A stretch of DNA of 64,000 nt from Bordetella genomosp. 10 (GTDB lineage: Bacteria; Pseudomonadota; Gammaproteobacteria; Burkholderiales; Burkholderiaceae_B), in NCBI RefSeq assembly GCF_002261225.1, contig NZ_NEVM01000001.1, positions 1,798,001 to 1,862,000 of the forward strand. Reading direction: 5' to 3'. The notes under the pieces are model-generated. The model was given only the letters and a program-made list of their open reading frames with translations, did no database searches and was not told the DNA's origin. Positions 21,431-30,238 of the stretch are shown one piece after another (the stretch's first letter is position 1; each line of letters begins with the position of its first letter). Position numbers and translations under genes: made by a program.

Positions 21431-21489
21431 GCGATCCGCTCGCGTGGCCTCGTGCATGTACAGCATGAACGCGTGCAACTACGGATCGC
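21431..21489. terminator. Weak long-loop inverted repeat after the carboxylase operon
   Basis: GCGATCCG (21431-21438) and CGGATCGC (21482-21489) are perfect 8-bp arms with a 43-bp loop, just after the Bug receptor stop. This is the only symmetric structure I see in the 266-bp spacer before the LysR gene. No T-run follows, so a terminator role is weak. Confidence 0.25.
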
Positions 21490-21681
21490 GGCGGCTGATC
21501 CTGGCGGAGGCGACGTATAGCTGGTAGCGCCGCGTCCGGCTGCCATCGGCCCGGGAATCCGATTATCGACAGGGGCGCGGCCGCATGGTGAACTCATGCG
21601 GCGCCGGCGCGGCCGGCGCGTCGGAACCGGCCGGACGAATGGCCGGGGCAGGGCGGGGCCGGAGGGCGCCGTGGGGTAACG

Positions 21682-22578
21682 ATGAATCTGCGCCAGATCG
21701 AAGTCTTTCGCGCTGTCATGCTCGCCGGCTCGGTCAGCGGCGCCGCGCAACTCCTGCATGTCTCGCAGCCCGCCGTCAGCCGGTTGATTTCCTACACCGA
21801 GTCGCGGCTGGGCTTCGCGCTGTTCCAGCGCCTGCGCGGCCGGCTGCATCCGACGCCCGAGGCGCACCGGCTGTTCAACGAAGTCGAGGTGCTGTACCAG
21901 GGCGTGCAGCGCATCAACGGCCTGGCCAGCGACATGGCCAGCCAGACGGGCGGGGTGCTGCGGGTCGCCTGCAGTCCCAGCCTGGCCTATGCGCTGATGC
22001 CCATGGGCATCGCGGCCTTCTCGCGCCGTTTCCCGGACGCGCAGGTCATCCTGGAAGGCATGCTCGCCGAGCCGCTGATCGATTCGGTGCTGACGCAGCG
22101 CGCCGACGTGCTGGTGGCGATGGTGCCGGTGCAGCATCCCCGCATCCAGGTGCACAAGCTGTTCCGCAACCGGGTGGTGGCGGTGCTGCCGGCGGACCAC
22201 CGGCTGGCCGAGCGCAAGCGGCTGCGCGTCACCGACCTGAAGAACGAACGCATCATCGGCTACGGGGCGGAGACCCCGCTGGCGCACGCCATCGGCCGCC
22301 TTTACGACGGCGCCCGCATCGCGCCGCGCTGGGTGGCGGAGGTCATGCAGACTCACGTGGCCTGCGCCCTGGCGCAGCAGGGCCTGGGCATCGCCCTGGT
22401 CGACGAGTTGGCGCAGATCGGCGGCGCATGGCCGGATCTCCAGGTGCGGGAACTGACGCCCACCATCGACCTGCAGGTGCGCATCGGCTATTCGCGCCAT
22501 GAACCCCTCTCGGCCATGGTCCAGGCCTTCGTCGACGAAGTGCGGGCCTTGCGGCATCCGCTGTTGGTTCCCGCCTGA
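21682..22578 (+). CDS. LysR-family transcriptional regulator
   Basis: A 298-residue LysR protein. The N-terminal winged helix is MNLRQIEVFRAVMLAGSVSGAAQLLHVSQPAVSRLI, followed by the substrate-binding domain starting about residue 92 (GVLRVACSPSLAYALMPMGIAAF). It lies in tandem with, not divergent from, the Bug receptor at 22801. The gap between them holds a strong T-N11-A dyad, the usual LysR target form. It probably controls the Bug-AtuA-DUF4387 genes in response to their substrate. Confidence 0.92.
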   Translation: MNLRQIEVFRAVMLAGSVSGAAQLLHVSQPAVSRLISYTESRLGFALFQRLRGRLHPTPEAHRLFNEVEVLYQGVQRINGLASDMASQTGGVLRVACSPSLAYALMPMGIAAFSRRFPDAQVILEGMLAEPLIDSVLTQRADVLVAMVPVQHPRIQVHKLFRNRVVAVLPADHRLAERKRLRVTDLKNERIIGYGAETPLAHAIGRLYDGARIAPRWVAEVMQTHVACALAQQGLGIALVDELAQIGGAWPDLQVRELTPTIDLQVRIGYSRHEPLSAMVQAFVDEVRALRHPLLVPA

Positions 22579-22675
22579 CGACGGGGGAGTACCGGCCTTT
22601 TCGCGTCCGGGCGTAGCTCCGCGATTCGCCGGCCGCCTCCCGGCAGCGCCTGTATTCACGCGGTTCTTAACGTGA

Positions 22676-22698
22676 CGTTATGGCGTTTTTCCATAACG
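22676..22698. promoter_or_regulatory. LysR-type operator: CGTTATGG-N7-CCATAACG
   Basis: Perfect 8-bp arms at 22676-22683 and 22691-22698 contain a T-N11-A core (T22681, A22693), the canonical LysR binding form. It is about 103 bp upstream of the Bug receptor start and 98 bp after the LysR stop. The adjacent lysR at 21682 is the obvious candidate for binding. Confidence 0.72.
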
Positions 22699-22800
22699 GA
22701 ATACGACTTTTCCCCGGCCTCTCCCTAGAATTTTTAAGCCGCCGGACAAGGCGGACGGGTCGCCCGCAGAGGCGTCCGCAACCAGACAAGGGGTCAGGTC

Positions 22801-23829
22801 ATGAAGCTCGCATACACGTTCATCCGCCGGCGGCTGTCTCGCGCCGCCGCAATCGCCGCCGTTCCGATCGCCATGGCCGCCGTCGCCGCCGCGCTGGGGT
22901 CGGCCGCCGCGCCCGCCGTCGCCGCCGGCGCCTTCCCCGACCGCCCGATCACCGTCATCGTGCCGTATCCCGCCGGCGGATCGCTGGACACCGTGGGCCG
23001 GCCGCTGGCCCAACTGTTCGAGAAGGCGACCGGCCAGTCCATGATCCTCGAAAACGTCGGCGGCGCCGGCGGCCTGATCGGCGCGAACAAGGTGGTCAAG
23101 GCGCCCGCCGACGGCAACACCCTGCTGCTGGCCAGCAACGGCCAGGTGACCATCGCCCCGCTGATCTACAAGGACATGAGCTACGACCCGAAGACCGACC
23201 TGGTGCCTATCGTGCATCTGGTCGACCAGACGGCCGTCCTCTACGCGAGCGCCAAGTCGCCGTACAAGACCTTCGCCGACGTGGCGCAAGCCGCCAGGGG
23301 CGGGCACGAGGCCTTGCAGTTCGCCTCTTCCGGCACGGGCAGCATTTCCCACCTGGCGCTGGAGCTGCTGGCCCAGAAGATGGGCGCGCATTTCACCCAC
23401 GTGCCGTACCGCGGCGCGGCGCCCGCGCTGCAAGACCTCGCCGGCGGCCAGGTGCCGCTGCTGTTCACTTTCGTGGGATCGGCCAAGCCGCTGACGCAAT
23501 CCGGCATGGTGCGGCCGCTGGCGGTGGCCGCGAAGCAGCGGCTGGCCAGCCTGCCCGACGTGCCGACCTTCGCGGAGCTGGGTTATCCGGACGTGCAGGC
23601 GTCCGTATGGATCGGCCTGATGGCGCCCAAGGGCACGCCCGCCGATCGCGTGCGGAAACTGGCGAGCATTGTCGACGGCGTGTTGGCGAACGCGGAATTC
23701 AGGAAGCTCATGGCCGACAACAACATGGAAATCAAGGGCGGCTCGGCGGCGGCGTTCGAGGCCATGATGGCCGACGACGGCCAGCGCTGGGCGAACCTGG
23801 CCAAGTCCGTGAACCTGGCCACCAACTAG
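22801..23829 (+). CDS. Bug/TctC-family periplasmic solute receptor
   Basis: A 342-residue receptor with a long Ala-rich signal peptide ending near AVAAGAFPD. Typical Bug stretches are PITVIVPYPAGGSLDTVGRPLA, ENVGGAGGLIGANKV, DGNTLLLASNGQ, THVPYRGAAPALQDL and GLMAPKGTPADRV. AAGGGG precedes the ATG. The upstream dyad at 22676 and the downstream AtuA-like and DUF4387 genes place it in a LysR-controlled catabolic unit. The ligand is unknown, probably a carboxylate that feeds the two enzymes of unknown chemistry downstream. Confidence 0.92.
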   Translation: MKLAYTFIRRRLSRAAAIAAVPIAMAAVAAALGSAAAPAVAAGAFPDRPITVIVPYPAGGSLDTVGRPLAQLFEKATGQSMILENVGGAGGLIGANKVVKAPADGNTLLLASNGQVTIAPLIYKDMSYDPKTDLVPIVHLVDQTAVLYASAKSPYKTFADVAQAARGGHEALQFASSGTGSISHLALELLAQKMGAHFTHVPYRGAAPALQDLAGGQVPLLFTFVGSAKPLTQSGMVRPLAVAAKQRLASLPDVPTFAELGYPDVQASVWIGLMAPKGTPADRVRKLASIVDGVLANAEFRKLMADNNMEIKGGSAAAFEAMMADDGQRWANLAKSVNLATN

Positions 23830-23866
23830 CCACCGAATCACCCCATACTCACCCAGGCAGGAAGAA

Positions 23867-25234
23867 ATGATGAAGCAAGTAACCGGCGTGGCGCCATCGG
23901 GCTCGATGGGCAGCGGCTATAACCTGGCGTCGTTCAAGCGCGCCATGCAGGCCAATCCCGATTTCATCGGGCAGGACGCGGGCTCCACCGACATGGGGCC
24001 GTACTATCACGGCGCGGACAAGGCCTTCCTGCCCTTGTCCGCCTATCGGCGCGACCTGGCGGTGATGCTGGCGGCCGCCCGCGCGGCCAGGATACCGCTG
24101 CTGATCGGCTCGGCCATCACCAACGGCTCGAACGCCACGCTGGAGCTCATGGTCCGCATGGTGCGCGACGTCGCCGCGGAACAGAAGCACTCCTTCAAGC
24201 TGGCGGTCATCGGCGCGGAAATCGACAAGAAATACCTGAAGGAAAAAATCGCCGCCCACGGTCCGCTGGAGGCCCTCGGCCCCGACAGCGGCCTGACCGC
24301 GCGGATGGTCGACGCCGCCGGCCCCATCGTCGCGCAGATGGGCATGGAGCCCTTCATGCGCGCGCTGGAGGCGGGCGCCGAGGTCATCATCGCCGGACGG
24401 GCCTGCGACGACGCCGTGTTCGCCGCCATGCCGGTGCTGCGCGGCTTCGATCCGGGCCTGTCGCTGCATTGCGGCAAGATCCTGGAATGCGCCGGATTGT
24501 CCGCCGTGCCCTACGACCTGGGCGAGCCCATGATAGGCCGCGTGCGCGAGGATCACTTCGAAGTGGAGCCCGGCAATCCCGATAGCCGCTGCACTACGGT
24601 GTCGGTGGCCGGGCACTCGCTGTACGAGCGCAGCGATCCTTTCCTGCAGGCGGGGCCCGGCGGCATCAACGACCTGACGCACGCGACCTTCGAGCAGGTC
24701 GACAGGCGCATCGTGCAGGTGCGCGGCAGCCGCTACATCCAGGACGCCGATTACCGCGTCAAGCTGGAAGGCGCCGAGCAGTTGGGCTATCGCAGCATCG
24801 TGGTGGTCGGCATCCGCGACGCGGTCATGATCGAACAGTTGGATCACGTGCTGGCGCATGCCCGCGAGCGCGCCGAGGAACGCTTCGGCCTGAAGGAGAA
24901 CGGCATCAGCCTGCTGTTCCGCCAATACGGCAAGAACGGCGTGATGGGCGCGCTGGAGCCGGACCTGGACCACGTGCCCAAGGAAATCGGCCTGGTCATC
25001 GACGCCGTGGCGCCGGACCAGGACACGGCGACGGCGGTCGCGATGTTCACGCGGGGCGTGCTGCAGCACGCGGACTACCCCGGCATCCTCACGACCGCGG
25101 GCAACATGGCCTATCCGTTCTCGCCTTTCGGCGTGCCGGTGGGGCCCGCCTACCGCTTCTCCGTCTATCACCTGATGCCGGTGGCCGACGCCACGGAGTG
25201 CTTCCCCATCCACTACGAGAACATCCGGAATTGA
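23867..25234 (+). CDS. AtuA-like (DUF1446) family protein
   Basis: A 455-residue cytosolic protein of the acyclic-terpene-utilisation AtuA N-terminal family (DUF1446). Visible family stretches include GQDAGSTDMGPYYHG near the N-terminus, LIGSAITNGSNA, and EVIIAGRACDDAVFAA in the middle. Two in-frame ATGs (23867 and 23870) follow GGAAGAA. No biochemical activity is firmly known to me for this branch. Pairing with a DUF4387 protein 2 bp downstream is a recurrent arrangement, and in some organisms the two are fused, so they probably act as one enzyme or complex. The Bug receptor upstream suggests a small organic acid as starting compound. Confidence 0.85.
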   Translation: MMKQVTGVAPSGSMGSGYNLASFKRAMQANPDFIGQDAGSTDMGPYYHGADKAFLPLSAYRRDLAVMLAAARAARIPLLIGSAITNGSNATLELMVRMVRDVAAEQKHSFKLAVIGAEIDKKYLKEKIAAHGPLEALGPDSGLTARMVDAAGPIVAQMGMEPFMRALEAGAEVIIAGRACDDAVFAAMPVLRGFDPGLSLHCGKILECAGLSAVPYDLGEPMIGRVREDHFEVEPGNPDSRCTTVSVAGHSLYERSDPFLQAGPGGINDLTHATFEQVDRRIVQVRGSRYIQDADYRVKLEGAEQLGYRSIVVVGIRDAVMIEQLDHVLAHARERAEERFGLKENGISLLFRQYGKNGVMGALEPDLDHVPKEIGLVIDAVAPDQDTATAVAMFTRGVLQHADYPGILTTAGNMAYPFSPFGVPVGPAYRFSVYHLMPVADATECFPIHYENIRN

Positions 25235-25236
25235 TC

Positions 25237-25575
25237 ATGGCAGAATCGACCTCCCAAAAGACCCGGCCGATGACGGCCTACGCCAAGGTCATCCGCAGCA
25301 AGAATTCGGGTCCCTTCGACCTGACGTTCGACATCATGTTCGACGCCGACGCGCCGTACCTGCACGTGAAGCACAGCGGCGTGATCAATGTCGAGAACGT
25401 GGCGCGGGCGTTTTCCATCGCCCCGGACCAGGTGCTGGTCTGCACGCCGTTCGACGCGGCGCGCGCCTTCAAGATCACCATCAAGCGGCCGGTCAGTTCC
25501 GGCGACCTTCAGGACCGCGATGTGTACGGCTGCCAGCAGCACGTGCCGCTGACCCGGATTCAGGTCCCGGCCTGA
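25237..25575 (+). CDS. DUF4387 family protein
   Basis: A 112-residue protein with the family pattern AKVIRSKNSGPFDLTFDIMF, then YLHVKHSGVIN, FDAARAFKITIKRP and GCQQHVPLT. The ATG at 25237 is 2 bp after the AtuA-like stop; upstream in-frame codons belong to the AtuA gene. Function is unknown, but the tight coupling implies a small subunit partner of the AtuA-like protein. Its last 16 bp overlap the end of the convergent nsrR. Confidence 0.88.
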   Translation: MAESTSQKTRPMTAYAKVIRSKNSGPFDLTFDIMFDADAPYLHVKHSGVINVENVARAFSIAPDQVLVCTPFDAARAFKITIKRPVSSGDLQDRDVYGCQQHVPLTRIQVPA

Positions 25576-26087
25576 CGCCGGCCGCCGCCCCGGCGGGGCG
25601 GCGCCGCGCGCTTGGACGCCGCCTGGCGCAATTCGTCCCGCACGTCGGCCAGCGCCAGGGCCTGGCTGAAGGCGCGGTTCAGCGTGGCCGGCCTGTCGAC
25701 CAGGTCGAACAGGGTGACGCCGTCCAGCACCTGGAACCAGGCTTGCAGCGCGCGGTGCAGCACGCCCTTGAGCACGCAGGCGCGGGTGATGACGCAGTGG
25801 TCTTCCTCGTGGAAGCACTCGACCAGGGCGAAGTCGCTTTCCGTGGTGCGGACCACCTCGCCGATGTTGATCTCCCCGGCCGGGCGGCCCAGCCGCAGGC
25901 CGCCGGCGCGGCCGCGCGCCGTCCGCAGGAAGCCCGCCTGGCCCAGCTTCTGCACGATCTTGATCAGGTGATTGCGCGGGATGCCGTAGGCATCGGCGAT
26001 GTGCTGGATGGTGACGGATTCGTCGGGATGCGACGCCACGTAGATCAGCGCGCGCAGGCTGTAGTCCGTGTAGTCGGTAAGTCGCAT
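25560..26087 (-). CDS. nsrR: NsrR, nitric-oxide-sensing Rrf2-family repressor
   Basis: A 175-residue Rrf2 protein. The winged helix is MRLTDYTDYSLRALIYVA with QHIADAYGIPRNHLIKIVQKLGQ. Three cluster cysteines, Cys91, Cys98 and Cys104 (ECFHEEDHCVITRACVL), match the NsrR pattern for an NO-sensitive Fe-S cluster. The C-terminus has an extra Arg/Pro/Gly-rich tail. It is divergent from hmp, and two NsrR boxes lie between them, so it represses hmp and itself until NO damages the cluster. The 3' end overlaps the convergent DUF4387 gene by 16 bp. Confidence 0.94.
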   Translation of the reverse strand: MRLTDYTDYSLRALIYVASHPDESVTIQHIADAYGIPRNHLIKIVQKLGQAGFLRTARGRAGGLRLGRPAGEINIGEVVRTTESDFALVECFHEEDHCVITRACVLKGVLHRALQAWFQVLDGVTLFDLVDRPATLNRAFSQALALADVRDELRQAASKRAAPPRRGGGRRQAGT

Positions 26088-26203
26088 GGGGAGGGCGCTT
26101 GGAGGTCGATGGCGTAACCGGCCTGGGTGGCGCCTGGGGGCGGAGGCGGGCGGGTTTGACGTGGATCAAAAGTCTAGCATGCGGATCCGCGATAATTGTC
26201 TTT

Positions 26204-26226
26204 AAGTTGCATGTGAAATACAACTT
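26204..26226. promoter_or_regulatory. NsrR box 1 in the nsrR-hmp spacer
   Basis: AAGTTGCATGT-G-AAATACAACTT is an 11-1-11 imperfect palindrome close to the NsrR consensus AAGATGYATTT and its complement. It is 117 bp upstream of nsrR and 132 bp upstream of hmp, in a position suited to autoregulation. Confidence 0.85.
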
Positions 26227-26321
26227 AAATAGAATGACACCGCCTTCCCTCATCGGCGCGCCCTGGTCCGTACATGCGGCAGCGCGCCGGCGGCGCGCCG
26301 CGCCATGCCGGTCCGCCTTTA

Positions 26322-26344
26322 AAGTTGCATGGAAAATATATCTT
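26322..26344. promoter_or_regulatory. NsrR box 2, immediately upstream of the hmp ribosome site
   Basis: AAGTTGCATGG-A-AAATATATCTT has the same 11-1-11 architecture as box 1. It ends 2 bp before the TTAGGAG ribosome site of hmp and 13 bp before its ATG, so bound NsrR would cover the transcription start region. The two boxes are 118 bp apart start to start. Confidence 0.87.
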
Positions 26345-26357
26345 TTAGGAGTTCACC

Positions 26358-27575
26358 ATGTTGTCGCAGCAGTCCCGGCCCTACATCGACGCCAGCGTTC
26401 CCGTATTGCGCGAACATGGCTTGACGATCACCAAGACGTTCTACCGCAATATGTTCGCCGATCGTCCGGACCTGACCAACCTGTTCAACATGGGCAACCA
26501 GGCCAGCGGCGCGCAGCAGCAATCGCTGGCGTCGGCGGTGTTCGCCTACGCCGCCAATTACGACCGCGCGGATGTCCTCGCGCCCGTGCTCGACCGCATC
26601 GTGCACAAGCACGCCGCGGTCGGCATCAAGCCGTCGCACTACACCATCGTGGGCCGGCACCTGCTCGGCGCCATCAAGCAGGTGCTGGGCGACGCCGCCA
26701 CGCCGGAACTGATGGCGGCCTGGGACGAAGCCTATTGGCTGCTGGCCGCCGAACTGATCGCGGCCGAAGGGCGCCTGTACGAACGCAGCAAGGCCGAGCC
26801 GGACCACCGCCTGCCGCTGCGCGTCACCGAGCGCTGTGCGCAAGGCAGCGAGATCGTCTCGCTGACCCTGGCGCCCGTGGACGGCACGCCCTTGCCGGAT
26901 TTCCAGCCCGGCCAATACGTATCGGTGGTGGTCGAACTGCGCCCCGGCGTGTTCCAGCAGCGCCAGTACAGCCTGTCGGATGCGCCCAACGGCGCGAGCT
27001 GGCGCATTTCCGTCAAGCGCGAAGCCGCGGGCGAGGGCACTCCGGCGGGCGTGGTGTCGAACTGGCTGCACGACAACGCCAAGGTCGGCGACGTGCTGAT
27101 GGTCAGCCGCCCCTACGGGGATTTCGCGCCCGTGCTGGACGGCAAGTCGCCCATCGTGCTGCTGTCGGCCGGCGTGGGCATCACGCCCATGATTTCCGTG
27201 CTGAACACCATGGCGCGGCGCAACCCCGGGCGGCCGGTGCTGTTCGCGCACGCGGCCCGCGACCGCGCCCGCTTGGCGCATCTGGACGACGTGGCGGACG
27301 CCGGCAAGCGGATGGCCTCGTTCAACGCGCACTATTTCCTGGAGTCGCTGCCGGCGGACAGCGAGGCGCCGGTGGCCGGCGCCACCACGCACGCCGGCCG
27401 CATGACCTTGCCGAGCGTGCTGGGCAAGCAGGCGCCGGCCGATGCGGACTACTACCTGTGCGGGCCGCTGCCTTTCATGCAGATCCAGCGCGCGGCCCTG
27501 CTGGAGGCGGGCGTGCCGGCCGGACGCGTGCACCGCGAGGTCTTCGGGCCGGACCTGCTGGACGACATCTTGTAA
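26358..27575 (+). CDS. hmp: Flavohemoglobin, nitric oxide dioxygenase
   Basis: A 405-residue protein that oxidises NO to nitrate with O2 and NAD(P)H. The globin domain (about 1-140) has Tyr29, Gln53 and proximal His85 at the same numbers as in E. coli Hmp. The reductase part has the FAD motif RQYSLSDAP and the NAD-site stretch LSAGVGITPMISVL, and ends REVFGPDLL. The ribosome site AGGAG lies directly under an NsrR box. It is induced by NO through the divergent nsrR. Confidence 0.97.
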   Translation: MLSQQSRPYIDASVPVLREHGLTITKTFYRNMFADRPDLTNLFNMGNQASGAQQQSLASAVFAYAANYDRADVLAPVLDRIVHKHAAVGIKPSHYTIVGRHLLGAIKQVLGDAATPELMAAWDEAYWLLAAELIAAEGRLYERSKAEPDHRLPLRVTERCAQGSEIVSLTLAPVDGTPLPDFQPGQYVSVVVELRPGVFQQRQYSLSDAPNGASWRISVKREAAGEGTPAGVVSNWLHDNAKVGDVLMVSRPYGDFAPVLDGKSPIVLLSAGVGITPMISVLNTMARRNPGRPVLFAHAARDRARLAHLDDVADAGKRMASFNAHYFLESLPADSEAPVAGATTHAGRMTLPSVLGKQAPADADYYLCGPLPFMQIQRAALLEAGVPAGRVHREVFGPDLLDDIL

Positions 27576-27583
27576 CGCTTGCC

Positions 27584-27601
27584 AAGGCCGGGCCCGGCCT
27601 T
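27584..27601. terminator. Palindrome AAGGCCGGGCCCGGCCTT after hmp
   Basis: A perfect 18-bp palindrome begins 9 bp after the hmp stop. It can form a GC-rich hairpin with a short TT tail, so it may attenuate transcription from hmp into the catalase gene. The T-run is short. Confidence 0.45.
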
Positions 27602-27677
27602 CATGCCTGCCCTCGGAACGGGAATTGCTGATGCGAACCGCTTCGACATCCCCCACCCCGTTCAGGAGCAGACAGCC

Positions 27678-30125
27678 ATGGCCAGCACGAAAAAAACTGC
27701 AAGCACGCCCGGTAAAAAGGTTGCCAGCAAGCCCGCCAAGAGCGCGGAAGGCAGTGGGAAGAAGGCCGCCGCCAAATCCGCCGCTCGCACGACGTCGACC
27801 GGTCCCGCCCAGGTCCTCGGCGCCGACGACGCCCTGGCGCGTCATGCCGCGGGCGTGCAGGCCTTATCCGCCGGGATGCCTTACAACGAGACCAAGGCGC
27901 TCGAACACGGCCGCGACAACGCCGTGGCGCCGCCCGCGGGCCAGACGGTGGAGCCCGCGGACCCCAGCATCACCGGCAGCACCCTCAGCGAAAGCAACGA
28001 CGGCGGCAAGACGGGCGGCGCCGCGCCCGCGGGCGCCTGTCCGGTCACCGGCGCGCTGGACCGGGTGCGGGTCGACAACGCCGGCCAGGCGCTGACCACC
28101 AACCAGGGCGTGCTGGTGGCCGACAACCAGAACTCGCTCAAGGCCGGGCTGCGCGGCCCCACCTTGCTGGAAGACTTCATCCTGCGCGAGAAGATCACCC
28201 ATTTCGACCACGAACGCATACCCGAGCGCATCGTGCACGCGCGCGGATCGGCCGCCCACGGCTATTTCGAGAACTACAAGCCGCTTACGCAATACACGCG
28301 CGCTGCGCCGTTCCAGGAGGCCGGCAAGATCACGCCCGTCTTCGTGCGCTTCTCGACGGTGGCCGGCGAACGCGGCTCCACCGACACGGCGCGCGACGTG
28401 CGCGGTTTCGCGGTCAAGTTCTATACCGACGAGGGCAACTGGGACCTGGTGGGCAACAACATGCCGGTGTTCTTCATCCAGGACGCGATGAAGTTTCCCG
28501 ACCTGGTCCACGCGGTCAAGCCCGAGCCGCACCACGGCATGCCGCAGGCCGCCTCGGCCCACGACACCTTCTGGGACTTCGCCTCGCTGATGCCGGAGAT
28601 CACGCACATGCTGATGTGGGCGATGTCCGATCGCGCCATTCCGCGCAGCTACCGCATGATGCAGGGCTTCGGCGTGCACACCTTCCGCCTGGTCAACGAG
28701 GCGGGCGAGTCGGTGTTCTGTAAATTCCACTGGAATCCCAAGGAAGGCACGCATTCCCTGGTATGGGACGAGGCGGTCAAGATCTCGGGCGCCGATTCCG
28801 ACTTCCACCGCCGCGATTTGTGGGAAGCGATCGAGGCGGGCGCCTATCCGGAATGGGAACTGGGCTTGCAGATCTTCACCGAGGAGCAGGCCGAGGCCTT
28901 CAGCTTCGACATCCTCGATCCCACCAAGATCGTGCCGGAGGAGCTGGTGCCGGTGACGCCGGTGGGCCGCATGGTGCTCAATCGCAACCCCGACAACTTC
29001 TTCGCGGAAACCGAGCAGGTCGCCTTCTGCACCGCGCACGTGGTGCCGGGCATCGATTTTTCCAACGATCCGCTGCTGGCCGGGCGCATCCATTCCTATG
29101 TCGACACGCAGATCAGCCGGCTGGGCGGTCCCAATTTCCACGAAATTCCCATCAACTCGCCGCTGGCGCCGGTGCACAACAACCAGCGCGACGGCATGCA
29201 CCGCCAGGCGGTGGCGCGCGGCCGCGTCGCCTACGAGCCCAATTCCCTGGGCGGCGGCTGTCCTTTCCAGGCGGGGACGCGGGGCTTCGTGTCCTTCCCG
29301 GAGCCGATGAAGGAGGACAAGCTGCGCGGCAAGCCGGAGAAGTTCGCCGACCACTACACCCAGGCCCGTCTTTTCTACGAAAGCCAGGCGCCCTTCGAAA
29401 AGCGGCATATCGTCGCCGGCTTCCGCTTCGAATTGAGCAAGGTGACGGTGCCCGCCATCCGCGAGCGCATGGTTTCCGGCCTGCGCAACGTGTCCGATGA
29501 ATTGGCCCGCGCGGTGGCCGAGGGCCTGGGTATGGCGCTGCCGCAGCCCATGCCGCGCGCGCTGGAAAATCCCGCCAAGCCGGAAGTCACGAAATCGCCG
29601 ACGCTGTCCTTGACCGCGCGGCCGGGCGCGGGCGGCATCCGCACGCGCAAGATCGCCATCATGATCGCGCCGGGCGTGGACGGCGCCGCCATCGAATCGC
29701 TGCAGCAGGCGCTGGTGGAGGAGGGCGCGGTGCCGCTGCTGGTCGCCGCCCGCATCGGTCCGGTGGAGACGGCCGGCGGCGGCACGCTGGACGCCCAGGC
29801 CTCCCTGGAGAATTCGCCCGCCGTGCTGTTCGACGCGCTGGCGCTGCCGCCGGGGGACACCGTGACCGATGAGCTGGCCGACGAAGGCCAGGCGCTGGAG
29901 TTCATCCGCAACATCTACCGGCACGGCAAGACCATCCTGGCGCTGGGCGCGGCGCAGGCGCTGCTGGACGAGGCGGGCATTCCCCTGCTGCTGCCTGACG
30001 GCGACCCCGATCCCGGGCTGGTGTTCGGCGGCGACGCCGACGCCACGCCCGCCCTGGGGGCGTTCGTGAAGGCGGTGGCCATGCATCGCCACCCGCAGCG
30101 GGAGACGGATCCGCCGCGCGTGTGA
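27678..30125 (+). CDS. katE: Large-subunit catalase HPII with Lys/Ala-rich N-terminal tail
   Basis: An 815-residue clade-2 catalase. The first 40 or so residues are a Lys/Ala/Ser-rich tail ([21 protein letters not shown]) like histone H1. The catalytic His187 lies in [12 protein letters not shown], the distal Asn in [11 protein letters not shown], and the haem-ligand Tyr near [11 protein letters not shown]. Residues about 670-800 are the C-terminal DJ-1/GATase-like domain ([22 protein letters not shown]) found only in large catalases. Start ATG 27678 has AGGAG at 27664-27668. It lies 102 bp after hmp in the same direction. The basic tail could associate with DNA or polyanions (inference). Confidence 0.95.
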   Translation: MASTKKTASTPGKKVASKPAKSAEGSGKKAAAKSAARTTSTGPAQVLGADDALARHAAGVQALSAGMPYNETKALEHGRDNAVAPPAGQTVEPADPSITGSTLSESNDGGKTGGAAPAGACPVTGALDRVRVDNAGQALTTNQGVLVADNQNSLKAGLRGPTLLEDFILREKITHFDHERIPERIVHARGSAAHGYFENYKPLTQYTRAAPFQEAGKITPVFVRFSTVAGERGSTDTARDVRGFAVKFYTDEGNWDLVGNNMPVFFIQDAMKFPDLVHAVKPEPHHGMPQAASAHDTFWDFASLMPEITHMLMWAMSDRAIPRSYRMMQGFGVHTFRLVNEAGESVFCKFHWNPKEGTHSLVWDEAVKISGADSDFHRRDLWEAIEAGAYPEWELGLQIFTEEQAEAFSFDILDPTKIVPEELVPVTPVGRMVLNRNPDNFFAETEQVAFCTAHVVPGIDFSNDPLLAGRIHSYVDTQISRLGGPNFHEIPINSPLAPVHNNQRDGMHRQAVARGRVAYEPNSLGGGCPFQAGTRGFVSFPEPMKEDKLRGKPEKFADHYTQARLFYESQAPFEKRHIVAGFRFELSKVTVPAIRERMVSGLRNVSDELARAVAEGLGMALPQPMPRALENPAKPEVTKSPTLSLTARPGAGGIRTRKIAIMIAPGVDGAAIESLQQALVEEGAVPLLVAARIGPVETAGGGTLDAQASLENSPAVLFDALALPPGDTVTDELADEGQALEFIRNIYRHGKTILALGAAQALLDEAGIPLLLPDGDPDPGLVFGGDADATPALGAFVKAVAMHRHPQRETDPPRV

Positions 30126-30204
30126 GCAGCGGCCGGGGCAGGGCGCGCGGGGAAGCGCGCCTCATCCGGCCTTCCACGGCGCCGTATCTGGCGCCTCTCG
30201 TGGT

Positions 30205-30238
30205 CCGCGCGATCCGGTACTTTACGTACCCTGCGCGG
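30205..30238. terminator. Nested hairpin between convergent katE and lysR
   Basis: CCGCGC (30205-30210) pairs with GCGCGG (30233-30238), and inside it GGTAC (30216-30220) pairs with GTACC (30226-30230) around TTTAC. The inner stem overlaps the last codons of the convergent LysR gene. This looks like a bidirectional stop between the two units, though no long T-run is present. Confidence 0.45.
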
